DNA from: Metridium senile | Lineage: Eukaryota; Cnidaria; Anthozoa; Actiniaria; Metridiidae | Reading direction: 5' to 3' | Assembly: GCA_949775045.1 (NCBI GenBank) | Contig: OX459101.1 | Location: 20,155,316 to 20,219,315 of the forward strand | DNA length: 64,000 nucleotides | Position numbers and translations under genes: made by a program | Shown: piece by piece, positions 11,041 through 20,023 of the stretch | Layout of the letters: each line of letters opens with the position of its first letter | Position numbering within the stretch: the first letter of the stretch is position 1 | Notes under the pieces: model-generated | Databases searched by the model: none | The model's input: only the letters and a program-made list of their open reading frames with translations | Told to the model about the DNA's origin: nothing

Positions 11041-12600
11041 TGGTCAATTATGACGTCATTTTGAGCATTTTGCATGGGCTATAGTCCATCAAAAATCGTC
11101 ATTTTTGCGCAATTTTGAGCATTTTGCATGGGCTATAGTCCGCAATTTTGAGCATTTTTCATGGGCAATAGTCCATGAAAAATCGTCATTTTTACGGAAT
11201 TTTACATGGGCTATAGTCTATGAAAAATCGTCAATTTTGGTCATTTGCGCAGTTTTGAGCATTTTGCATGGGCTATAGCCCATCAAAAATCGTCATTTTT
11301 GGTCTATTTTGCGCAATTTTGAGCATTTTGCATGGCCTATAGTCCATCAAAAATCGTCATTTTTGGTCATTTTTGCGGAATTTTGAGCATTTTGCATGGG
11401 CTATAGTCCATCAAAATCGTCATTTTTGGTCATTGTTGCGTAATTTTAAGCATTTTACATGGGTTTTAGTCCAACAAAATGGGTCATTTTTGCGCAATTT
11501 TGAGCATTTTGCATGGGCTATAGTCCATCAAAAATCGTCATTTTTGTTCTATTTTGCGGAATTTTGAGCATTTTGCATGGGTCCATCCAAAATCGTCATT
11601 TTTGGTCTATTTTGCGCAATTTTGAGCATTTTGCATGTGCTTTAGTCCATCAAAAAGGGTCATTTTTGGTCATTGTTGCGCAATTTTAAGCATTTTGCAT
11701 GGGTTTTAGTCCATCAAAATGGGTCATTTTTGCGCAATTTTGAGCATTTTGCATGGGCTATAGTCCATCAAAAATCGTCATTTTTGTTCTATTTTGCGGA
11801 ATTTTGAGCATTTTGCATGGGCTATAGTCCATCAAAAATCGTCATTTTTGGTCTATTTTGCGCAATTTTGAGCATTTTGCATGTGCTTTAGTCCATCAAA
11901 AATGGTCATTTTTGGTCATTGCTGCGCAATTTTAAGCATTTTGCATGGGTTTTAGTCCATCAAAATGGGTCATTTTTGCGCAATTTTGAGCATTTTGCAT
12001 GGGCTATAGTCCATCAAAAATCGTCATTTTTGTTCTATTTTGCGGAATTTTGAGCATTTTGCATGGGCTATAGTCCATCAAAAATCGTCATTTTTGGTCT
12101 ATTTTGCGCAATTTTGAGCATTTTGCATGTGCTTTAGTCCATCAAAAATGGTCATTTTTGGTCATTGTTGCGCAATTTTAAGCATTTTGCATGGGCTATA
12201 GTCAAACCAAAATCGTCATATATTTTCCCGCAATTTTGAACATTTTGAGCATTTTGCATGGCCTATAGTCCATCAAAAATCGTTATTTTTGGCCATTTTT
12301 GCGCAATTTTGAGCATTTTGCATGGTTTATAGTCCATCAAAATGGTCATTTTTGGTCAGTTTTGAGCATTTTTGAACATATTGTATGGGCTATAAATCGT
12401 CATTTTTGGTCATTTTTGTGCAATTTTGAGCATTTTGTATTGGCTATAGTCATCAAATATCGTCATTTTCGCACATTTTGTATTGATAGTCCATCAAAAA
12501 TCGTTATTTTAAAGCATCTTTGAGCATTTTGCATGGGCTACAGTCCATCAAAATCTTCATTTTTGACCATTTATGCGCGTTTTGCATGGTCTATTTATCT
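11041..12600. repeat. About 60-bp satellite with higher-order repeat
   Basis: Around two dozen units of the form GCAATTTTGAGCATTTTGCA, TGGGCTATAGTCCATCAAAA, ATCGTCATTTTTGGTCATTT. In 11440-12170 the units fall into a repeating set of four variants (GGGTTTTAGTCC; TTTTGTTCTATT; TTTTGGTCTATT; GTGCTTTAGTCC). The GGGTTTTAGTCC variant recurs at about 11460, 11700 and 11946, a higher-order period near 240 bp. Small frames reading RNFEHFAW come from the period. A remnant reappears at 16343-16420 where the downstream duplication unit begins. Confidence 0.93.
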
Positions 12601-13195
12601 TTATTTTTCTATTATGTTTCGCATTGAACATAGATTAAATTAAATTAAAATGGGATGAAGTTGTCAATAAAGGCTTTTTCATTTGAATAAAGATTTCTTA
12701 TTTTCAAATGTTTGAAAACTGTCAACGACTCTTTGTCTGTGTTCAACTTCGCACAGACCGACATCACGCAACGGTCACGCGATCTTGTCACCGAATACTA
12801 CAACAAAACGAGTGTACATAGACATCACACCTTGTAGTCACGCAATCACACTTCTGGGAACCCAGCTAGTTTCGGCACAGGCAGCCCAAACTCATAATTT
12901 GACAACATTGAAAAATATAATTACAAAATGAAAATGATACAATGTGGTTTTTAATTCAATTTAATCTTTAATAACCTCTAAAATACCGTTTTTTATATCT
13001 GCTCTCTCCTAACTATTTTGAATTCTATCTTTTTCATTTTGTAATTTTTATTTTTCAATGTTGTGAAATATTGAGTTTGGGTTGCCTGTGGTTTCCGGGA
13101 AGCGAATGTGTAATCTTCCGTGACTTCCCAGAATTGCACACAGAGTTATTTTCATTTTAAACAATCGTTGTTTGCTACAAGAAAAGGAGCTTAAA

Positions 13196-15346
13196 ATGGA
13201 GTCCTTTATAGCAAATCTCAAACACCAAGTCCAATGTTCGTTGTGTAACGAGACGCTGATTGAACCCAAGTTGTTACAATGTTTTCATACGTTTTGTAAG
13301 TCTTGTATCAAGAGACATTCACAACTTACCGAACAAGTCAACATCTTCGAGTGTCCTCAATGTACCTCACAAACCCTGCTACAAGAACTAAACGACGTCG
13401 AAGACCTACAGATCAGTCCAGTACATTCAAGAATCTTGCAAGTCCTCGAATTTGTCGAAAGCCAAAAGATTTGTTCAGTTTCTGCGAGTCATTCGCAAGC
13501 ATTGTTTCAATGTTTTGACTGTGAACGATCAATATGTGAAGAGTGTTTCAACAGCCACTCAGTGTTTACTAAAAATCACCAAGTCGTTTCGTTGTCTGAC
13601 TTGAAGAAGGAAGACATCGAGATAATGCTGAAAAAAGAAAGTCCTTGTAAAACTCACGACAATCAAGATATGAATTTATACTGTGAAGACTGCCATATGT
13701 TAATCTGTGTGTTCTGCTTGAAAGACCATCACTACCACAAGACAACATCACTGCAGGAGTTCATCGCCATTGAACAAGATTTGATGTCGAAAAACCTTGA
13801 AGAAATCAAGAAAATTAGTACTGACGAAAAGAAAAAGAAACAACAAGAAGAAATCGCTCTCCTCATCAAACACGATGGAGAAAAAGCTCAACAACAAGTC
13901 GAAGAAATGACCCAAAAATTGATCAAAGCTCTCATTGACAATAAACAAAAACTTTTGAATGAGATTCGGAAGAGCATAACGAAGGCTGACAAGAATTTAC
14001 GTATAATACGTCACACTACAGAAGCACAAGAGTACATCAAATACTTCATAGAAAAGGGCACAGCAACTAGTGAAATGATCGACACCCGAGACCGAGAATG
14101 TTCTCAAAACTTCACCTACAACCCGTTTGAAAGAAACATCTCTGGAATACAATTCAAACCTAATGAAGACCTTTGTGAACAAGTGAAAACTGGCTTAGGA
14201 CTAGTACGATCATTATTCAAAAAGGCTGACCCAAAGATGAGCTCAATCAAAGTTGAGCCTTCTGATATTGAGGCCACGAAGAAAGCAAAGCTGACAGTAG
14301 AACTCAAAACTTCAGAAGGAGATTTAGTCACGGATGAGTCTTTGGCAAATTTAAACATACAGTGTACTCCAGAAGAGAATGTGAAAGTAGAAGAAATACA
14401 GATGACAGATGATTGTCAAATTACATTAGCCTTTATACCACGTGTTCCTGGTCAGTTGACAGTAGATATTCAAATACATGGTAATCCTGTATCCAATAGT
14501 CCACTAGTCATGCTTGTTAAGCCACAACAAATGAAGGAAATGTCTGGATATTTTGATCTAAAATACGCCTTGAATACAGGATTTAAGAGCTTTATCGGTA
14601 TTGCAGTCAATAAAACAAACAGTAAGATTGCTGTAGCAGATTTTGCATTACAATGTGTTAGAGTATTCAACATGGAAGGAGATTTGTTACTGACATATGG
14701 TAGTCAAGGCAGTGGACAGGGACAGTTCAAATGTTTCTATGGTTTAGCATATCTAAACGAAACAGATTTAGTCATTGCTGATTGTCATAATCATACAATA
14801 TGCATAGTGAACACTACTACAGGAAAACTGGTGAGAACCCTTGGTTGTCAAGGCAACGGCAATGATCAATTTAATAGCCCTCGTGGAGTACACGTTGATG
14901 ATGATTCAAACATCATTGTATGTGACAATGGAAACAATTGTGTCCAAGTGTTTACAAAGGATGGTGACTATAAGTATCAGTTTAGTGTACCAGACCCGTG
15001 TAGTGCAGTTATACACAATGGACTGTTCTACGTCAGTGATAGTGACAACTCAGTGGTTCATGTGATTGAGATGAAAGACAACCAGTCACCCACTACAGTA
15101 ACCACCATTGGTGGAAAGGATTACACTGATGGTCAGCTACACGGGCCCTGTGGTCTAGCTATTGACAATGATAACAATCTACTGGTTATTGATATCGGTC
15201 ATAATTCTCGTTTGATTCATAAGTTTACATTGGATGGTCGTTATGTAGGTCAGTCAAGTCAACTAACCAATCAACCCTATTGCATAGCAGTATTGAATGA
15301 TGGTCAAGTGATTTGTACTACATGGAAAGGAATTGTAATTTTTTAA
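13196..15346 (+). CDS. TRIM-NHL E3 ubiquitin ligase, copy 1
   Basis: 716 residues, single exon. I chose the ATG at 13196 (AAAATGGAGTCC) over the in-frame one at 13172 because the RING domain follows at once and the paralogue is conserved from this Met. Order: RING finger C-x2-C...C-x-H-x2-C-x2-C...C-x2-C at about 13-55; two B-box zinc fingers (FQCFDCERSICEECF near 105; LYCEDCHMLICVFCLKDHH near 160); coiled coil about 190-310, rich in Lys/Glu/Gln; a filamin-type immunoglobulin domain about 345-445 (RVPGQLTVDIQIHGNPV); and an NHL propeller about 455-712 with repeated G-x-A/V...DN motifs (GVHVDDDSNIIVCD, GLAIDNDNNLLVID). This is the TRIM2/3/71 architecture: the RING recruits a ubiquitin-loaded E2 and the filamin/NHL part chooses the ligand. 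An AATAAA lies at 15355, just after the stop. Its close paralogue is at 20024-22171. Target unknown. Confidence 0.95.
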   Translation: MESFIANLKHQVQCSLCNETLIEPKLLQCFHTFCKSCIKRHSQLTEQVNIFECPQCTSQTLLQELNDVEDLQISPVHSRILQVLEFVESQKICSVSASHSQALFQCFDCERSICEECFNSHSVFTKNHQVVSLSDLKKEDIEIMLKKESPCKTHDNQDMNLYCEDCHMLICVFCLKDHHYHKTTSLQEFIAIEQDLMSKNLEEIKKISTDEKKKKQQEEIALLIKHDGEKAQQQVEEMTQKLIKALIDNKQKLLNEIRKSITKADKNLRIIRHTTEAQEYIKYFIEKGTATSEMIDTRDRECSQNFTYNPFERNISGIQFKPNEDLCEQVKTGLGLVRSLFKKADPKMSSIKVEPSDIEATKKAKLTVELKTSEGDLVTDESLANLNIQCTPEENVKVEEIQMTDDCQITLAFIPRVPGQLTVDIQIHGNPVSNSPLVMLVKPQQMKEMSGYFDLKYALNTGFKSFIGIAVNKTNSKIAVADFALQCVRVFNMEGDLLLTYGSQGSGQGQFKCFYGLAYLNETDLVIADCHNHTICIVNTTTGKLVRTLGCQGNGNDQFNSPRGVHVDDDSNIIVCDNGNNCVQVFTKDGDYKYQFSVPDPCSAVIHNGLFYVSDSDNSVVHVIEMKDNQSPTTVTTIGGKDYTDGQLHGPCGLAIDNDNNLLVIDIGHNSRLIHKFTLDGRYVGQSSQLTNQPYCIAVLNDGQVICTTWKGIVIF

Positions 15347-15433
15347 CAATTGATAATAAACTTAGTAAGTTAGTAAGAAAGTAGTAAGTAAATAGGTCAC
15401 TCAATTAGTAAATGAATAACCTATTACTTGAAG

Positions 15434-15434
<1 letters not shown>

Positions 15435-15531
<97 letters not shown>
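15435..15531. repeat. (GTAA)n microsatellite
   Basis: About 24 copies of GTAA downstream of TRIM copy 1. The equivalent place after copy 2 (about 22262-22320) has only a degenerate version. Confidence 0.95.
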
Positions 15532-15786
15532 TCCAACCGGAAGACCCAGAATCTAGGTCGTCAGATATGCGTATGCTCAATAATTTCTAACTTCCGGTAA
15601 CAAATTCGCGGATTTTAAGTCAATTCTCGCCGATGTTTATCTAAAATAAACGTGAATTTCAATCCTAAAGAAAACCAAATTGTGGTTATGGTTATAGTTT
15701 TATCAAGTGTTTAAACAAAGTAAATAAATTAGAGAGTAAAAACTATATAGTTAACGAGCGTAATGTAGTAAATACATAAAATACTA

Positions 15787-15923
15787 GAGTACAAACACTA
15801 AAAGTGTGCAACATAAATACCACTAAATACTGTTAAATTATGCAAATTCTTTTGTTCTCTATTGTTTAATCAACACTATTTAATGGTAAATAGTACAAAG
15901 TATTGCACAAAGTATTTGTACTC
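15787..15923. mobile_element. TA-flanked MITE, GAGTACAAACAC termini (137 bp)
   Basis: Terminal inverted repeats GAGTACAAA and TTTGTACTC, flanked on both sides by TA. The paralogous position in duplication unit 2 (about 22640) reads AAAATACTAACTAACGCG without the element, which is exactly the flanks with a single TA. That fixes the ends and a TA target duplication of the Tc1/mariner type. A second member in opposite internal orientation is at 52248-52388. Confidence 0.92.
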
Positions 15924-16020
15924 TAACTAACGCGTTCTCTGTTAACACTATTTAATGAGTACACTATTGTACACTTATTTCTGTTGACATCGTTTTGTTT
16001 TTACTGTATATACATAAAAC

Positions 16021-16250
16021 AGCTATTTCAAAAAGGTTGGCAAAGGTTTCTTTCTTGTTACATACCAAGCCCGAAATGCACTATGGGTGATATGTATTCA
16101 AGCAGCGAAAGGTCTCATCAAGATTGAAATTTTTCCAAACTTCGTCTGTAGGGTTTTCCAGCATATTTCTATTCTGTGCTGATATTATTTACATATGAAT
16201 ATAACATATTTCAAGCTTGGTAAGCAACATACAACAAAACCTTTACAAAC
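16021..16250. repeat. Interspersed repeat R1 (copy 1)
   Basis: Shares AAAAAGGTTGGC, AAATGCACTATGGGTGATAT, GGGTTTTCCAGCATAT and CATATTTCAAGCTTGGTAAG with 22985-23220 (duplication unit 2) and with an unrelated locus at 52979-53205. Hence it is a dispersed repeat as well as part of the duplication. No coding capacity. Confidence 0.85.
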
Positions 16251-16683
16251 CTTTCAAATTGCTATATACAAGTTAGAGAGGTGGGATTTGTTAGCGTTGT
16301 ATTGTTACAAGAATTATACACTAAATAGCTACTGTTTGCTCAAAACCGTCATTTTTGAGTCTATAGTCCATCAAAATCTTCAGTTTTGATCGTTTTTGCG
16401 CATTTTGCATGGTCTATATATCTTTATTTTTCTATTATCTTTTTTATGCATTGAACATAGATTAAATTAAATGAAAATCGGATGAAGTTGACAATAAAGG
16501 CTTTTTCATTTAAAGTATTAAAGAATTTCTTATTTTCAAATGATTGAAAACTGTCACAATACAAGGACACTTCTGTCTGTGTTTAACTTTGCACAGACCG
16601 ACATCACGCAACGGTCACGCAATCTTGTCACCGAATACTACAACAAAACGAGTGTACATAGACATCACACCATGTAGTCACAT

Positions 16684-18995
16684 CAGTCTTTACGTACATT
16701 TATTCGTTCCGTAAATGTTCGTAAATATTGGTCGAATATTTACGTTAGCTTTACGGAATGCGTTAAATTCCGTTTTGCGTTAATGTACGTAAAGATCCGT
16801 AAATGTCCGTTAATGTTACCTGTACGAAAATATACTTAATCCGTAAATGTCCGTAAATGCGACCTTTACTTTTACATACGTAAAGATCCGTAAACGTCGG
16901 TAACTGTCTCCTTTACATTAATATACGTGATCCGTAAATGTCCGTTAATGTGAACTTTACGTTTACATACGTAAAGATCCGTAAAAGTCGGTAAATGTGA
17001 TCTTGACGTTTCGTATACTTGATCTGTAAATGTCCGTATATGTGAAATTTACGGAAATCGAGTTTGCGTTAGGTGTAATTAAATAGGACTTTTACGGAAA
17101 CTTACAGACGTTTTCGTACGTTTACGAACAAACGCAAAATGCTGAATTGTTTCATAAATACATGCCTGAAAATGTGTCATCAGATTTAATATAATACACA
17201 AAAAATCGCAATATAAAGTTATTTTAACAACAATGAATCATCCAAACTTTGCTGGGAGTAATTATTTCGATTTTTTTCATGGCTTTCGGGATGGGAAAAA
17301 TTGCTCAACTGGAATTGAGAAATCCGTTTTTAAATTAACTTATACATGGACAAAATAAAATATCAACAGCATAACATACAAGGACTAGATTTTTCACGCC
17401 TAGCTTTCTTCATTCAAAAGGTACCATTTGCTCTTCTAAATACCTTTAGGTGTAAACCGTTATCTGTTTAAGACGTGTAAGAGCAGAAGAAAAAAAGCTA
17501 AAGCTATGATTTTAACTGCTTTACTTGAACGATATGAACAGACTAAACGTTGACGACAAAGACAAGATCCAGCTGCGTGTTACAAAGGCAAAGTTCACTG
17601 AAATCACCGTAATTCCACTAATGGATGGCTCGATCACATATACCGGACAAGAACGTCGATTTAATGAAAGGTATTCCTTTATTGTAATGTTTAATGCGTG
17701 TGTAGACTTCATTCAGTTGAAAATATGTTCGACATTGATCGTGAACGTTATAGTCACGCTTAACGCCACACGATGTCTTGTTTAATTGTTTAACTAAAGG
17801 AACTATAGCTTCTACTAAACACGGATCAGTCGCTGAAAATTATATTGACATTTTCAAAGTTAGAAACGATCTAGCAAGTCGCTCGTTTATATGGTCAGTT
17901 TTGTTTCTCGGTTTTATTTTCTCAACGTTAAGTGTTGCCTTCTTCAATCCAACCGCTATATCTGTATCACAATTTCATTGCTTTATCTTTCTAATTTTAT
18001 CATTGATAATGTTGATTAGTATAAATACGCAGGTGATTATACAAAATCGCGCGCTCTGATTGGTTTGCTATCTCGGATTATCAGCCGATAATCACCTTTT
18101 CGGACAAAATGGCTGCCAGTAGTCGTTTTATCACTGTTAGCGAAGATGAAATTGAAAACTTTAAAGAAAATGCTGTCCCAAAATCGACTAAAGAAGCTAC
18201 AAAGTTTCGTGTCAAGCTATTTAAAGGTATCATAGTAAATTTTCACGTTTTTTTTTTTTTTGTCATTAAGCGAGACAATGCGAGCCGGACACTTTCGTGT
18301 GACGGTCGCGCTTTTAAAAAATAAAATATTTTCACTTTCAATGCTGTTTCCTCGAAGACTCACCGCTCGGTAAATATTCACCGATAATCACTTCGCCTTC
18401 GGCGAATAATTGTTAAATAATAGCAAGCATTAACTATGGTTAAATTGATAATGATTATATTATGTCCTAAAGATTATTACATTTTTATTGTAAAATAATT
18501 ATACCTACTTTTATTCTAAGTAGAGTTATTCAATTATATATGCAATGTAACATTCTTCGCTTTTGTATTTCAATAAAAGTCGTTTGCAAAAACATTGTGT
18601 GTTTGATGCATTTATTACATTAAGTAGTTTAAATTAAAGCATATTCACGAATTATGGAGCTGTGATTTTTTAATTTTTTTTGCTTTTACGGAGTCTTAAA
18701 GACCATGAAAGGTCCGTAAACAGGATATTTACGCAACATTTACGAAACATAATCGTACGTTTTTATTGAACGAAAATGTTGCGTACAGACTCCGTTTTCC
18801 GTAAAAACGACATTTACGAGTTATTTACGTGTACGGAAAAATCACGTAAAGTGTCCCACTACGTTCTTTAACGCGTGCGTAGATGACGCGTAAATACGCG
18901 TTTTACGAATTCGTAAAAGTTCCGTATATGTACGTAAAATAAACCATTACGGAACATTTACAAAACCTTTACTGATACGTAAATATTAAATTTCA
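16684..18995. mobile_element. 2.3 kb DNA element with TTTACG subterminal repeats, in unit 2 only
   Basis: Both ends (about 16690-17130 and 18690-18990) are packed with dozens of variants of GTAAATGTCCGTAAATG / CGTAAAGATCCGTAAA in both orientations, while the middle 1.5 kb has none. Dense subterminal motifs of this kind are typical of cut-and-paste transposons that bind transposase near their ends. The extreme ends read CAGTCTTTACGTAC on the left and, on the other strand, CAGCATGAAATTTAATATTTACG on the right, so the inverted repeat is poor. The paralogous unit 1 lacks it (between 12840 and 12896), although about 55 bp there also differs. Inside are a short frame at 17536-17685 of unknown nature and a second nested element at 18027-18416. 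No transposase was recognised. Confidence 0.7.
18027..18416 (+). mobile_element. Nested element carrying a Crypton/KIAA1958-like first exon
   Basis: Bounded by GTGATTAT...and...ATAATCAC segments. It contains an ATG at 18109 beginning MAASSRFITVSEDEIENF, with a lysine-rich stretch (PKSTKEATKFRVKLFK) and then a donor-like AAAG|GTATC at 18226. The upstream sequence has a TGATTGG box and AAAATGGCTGCC start context. From memory of the family, N-termini of this type precede a Crypton-derived tyrosine recombinase (DUF3504-type) in cnidarian genomes. Here nothing recombinase-like follows, so it is a truncated, non-autonomous remnant. Family assignment is tentative. Confidence 0.45.
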
Positions 18996-19129
18996 TGCTG
19001 TATATTTGACAACATTGAAAAATATAATTACAAAATGAAAATGATACAATGTGGTTTTTAAATTTAAACGTTAATAAACTCTGAAATACCGTTTTTTATA
19101 TCTGCTTTCTCTCTAACTATTTTGAATAC

Positions 19130-19850
19130 TCCAGTTTCGAATTGCATGCGCCATTTTGGAATACTGCTGAAATTGACAATGCAGGCGCGAAATTCTATAT
19201 CGAAACGAGGCTGAGCCTGTATACAAGAATAACAATGCAAATCTTGTAGTGAACATACGAAGGTCTATATATAGTTTAATTCCGGTACGTTTTGTGAGTT
19301 TTTATGGATATAAGAAGAAACAAAAATCAAAAAGAAGCTGTGGAAAGGAATGTGCAGTGTTTAGATGTAAGAATAGGGAGTATATACCTCTTTCCATTAA
19401 CGTTGTCCATCTGGAATGGTTGATCTGAGACCGATATGAATTGTGGGAGCTCGTTTTAAAAACTGCAAATGCACTATTATAATCATGCTTGAATATTAAT
19501 GTTTACTTCTAAAATACTGTTATCTGTAATTCAACACCATTCAGTGCATGCAAGTGTGATTGAAGCAATGTTGAAATTTAATGAACTCCCACAATTCCTA
19601 TCGGTCTCAGATCAACCATTCCAGATCGACAACGTTTATTGAAATAGGTGTAATTCCAATGGAAACCGCTCAGAGTTCCATTTCTTCAAGTTTCCTACGA
19701 AGAACCGAAGACGTGCTACAAACTCGCTGTATTTGCTGTCAACTTCGTAAACATCTACAGGCTAAGCCTCGTTTCGATGTAGAATTTTGCGCCTGCATTG
19801 TCAAATTCAGCGGTATTCCAAAATGGCGCCGGCAATTCGAAACTAGAGAA
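19130..19850. mobile_element. About 720-bp foldback element in duplication unit 2
   Basis: Ends CTCCAGTTTCGAATTG and (other strand) CTCTAGTTTCGAATTG, with arms over 100 bp (shared ATTTTGGAATAC, GACAATGCAGGCGC, TCGAAACGAGGC). A second inner inverted repeat is at 19405-19455 / 19580-19630 (CATTCCAGAT, GATCTGAGACCGATA). Unit 1 has the empty site TTTTGAATTCTATC at about 13020. The filled site reads TTTTGAATA...GAATTGTATC, suggesting a GAAT(A/T) target duplication. No transposase inside. Confidence 0.85.
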
Positions 19851-20023
19851 TTGTATCTTTTTCATTTTGCAATTTTCATTTTGCAATGTTATCAAATATT
19901 GAGTTTCGGTTGCCTGTTGTTTCCGGAAAGCAATTGTGTAATCTTCCGTGACTTCCCAAAACTGCACAACGAGTTATTTTCACTTTCAACAATCGATGTT
20001 TGCTTCAAGAAAACGAGCGTAAA

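Larger units (their letters stand above)
12541..16342. repeat. Tandem segmental duplication, unit 1
   Basis: Starts in the last satellite monomers and ends with GCTACTGTTTGCTCA at 16342. The same order (satellite end, TTTATTTTTCTATTAT, GTGTACATAGACATCACACC, TRIM gene, AATAAACTTAGTAAGTTAGT, AGACCGAC-type flanks, AAGCTTGGTAAGCAACAT) repeats from 16343 to 23410. Unit 1 holds a MITE at 15787-15923 that unit 2 lacks. Confidence 0.88.

Noticed and set aside
11373..12523. Small frames reading RNFEHFAW repeatedly
   Set aside because: Produced by the 60-bp satellite; frames are broken by frequent 1-3 bp indels, showing no coding constraint.
13172..13195. Upstream in-frame ATG of TRIM copy 1 (and 20000 for copy 2)
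   Set aside because: Eight extra residues before MESF have a poorer start context; the second ATG has AAAATGG in both copies.
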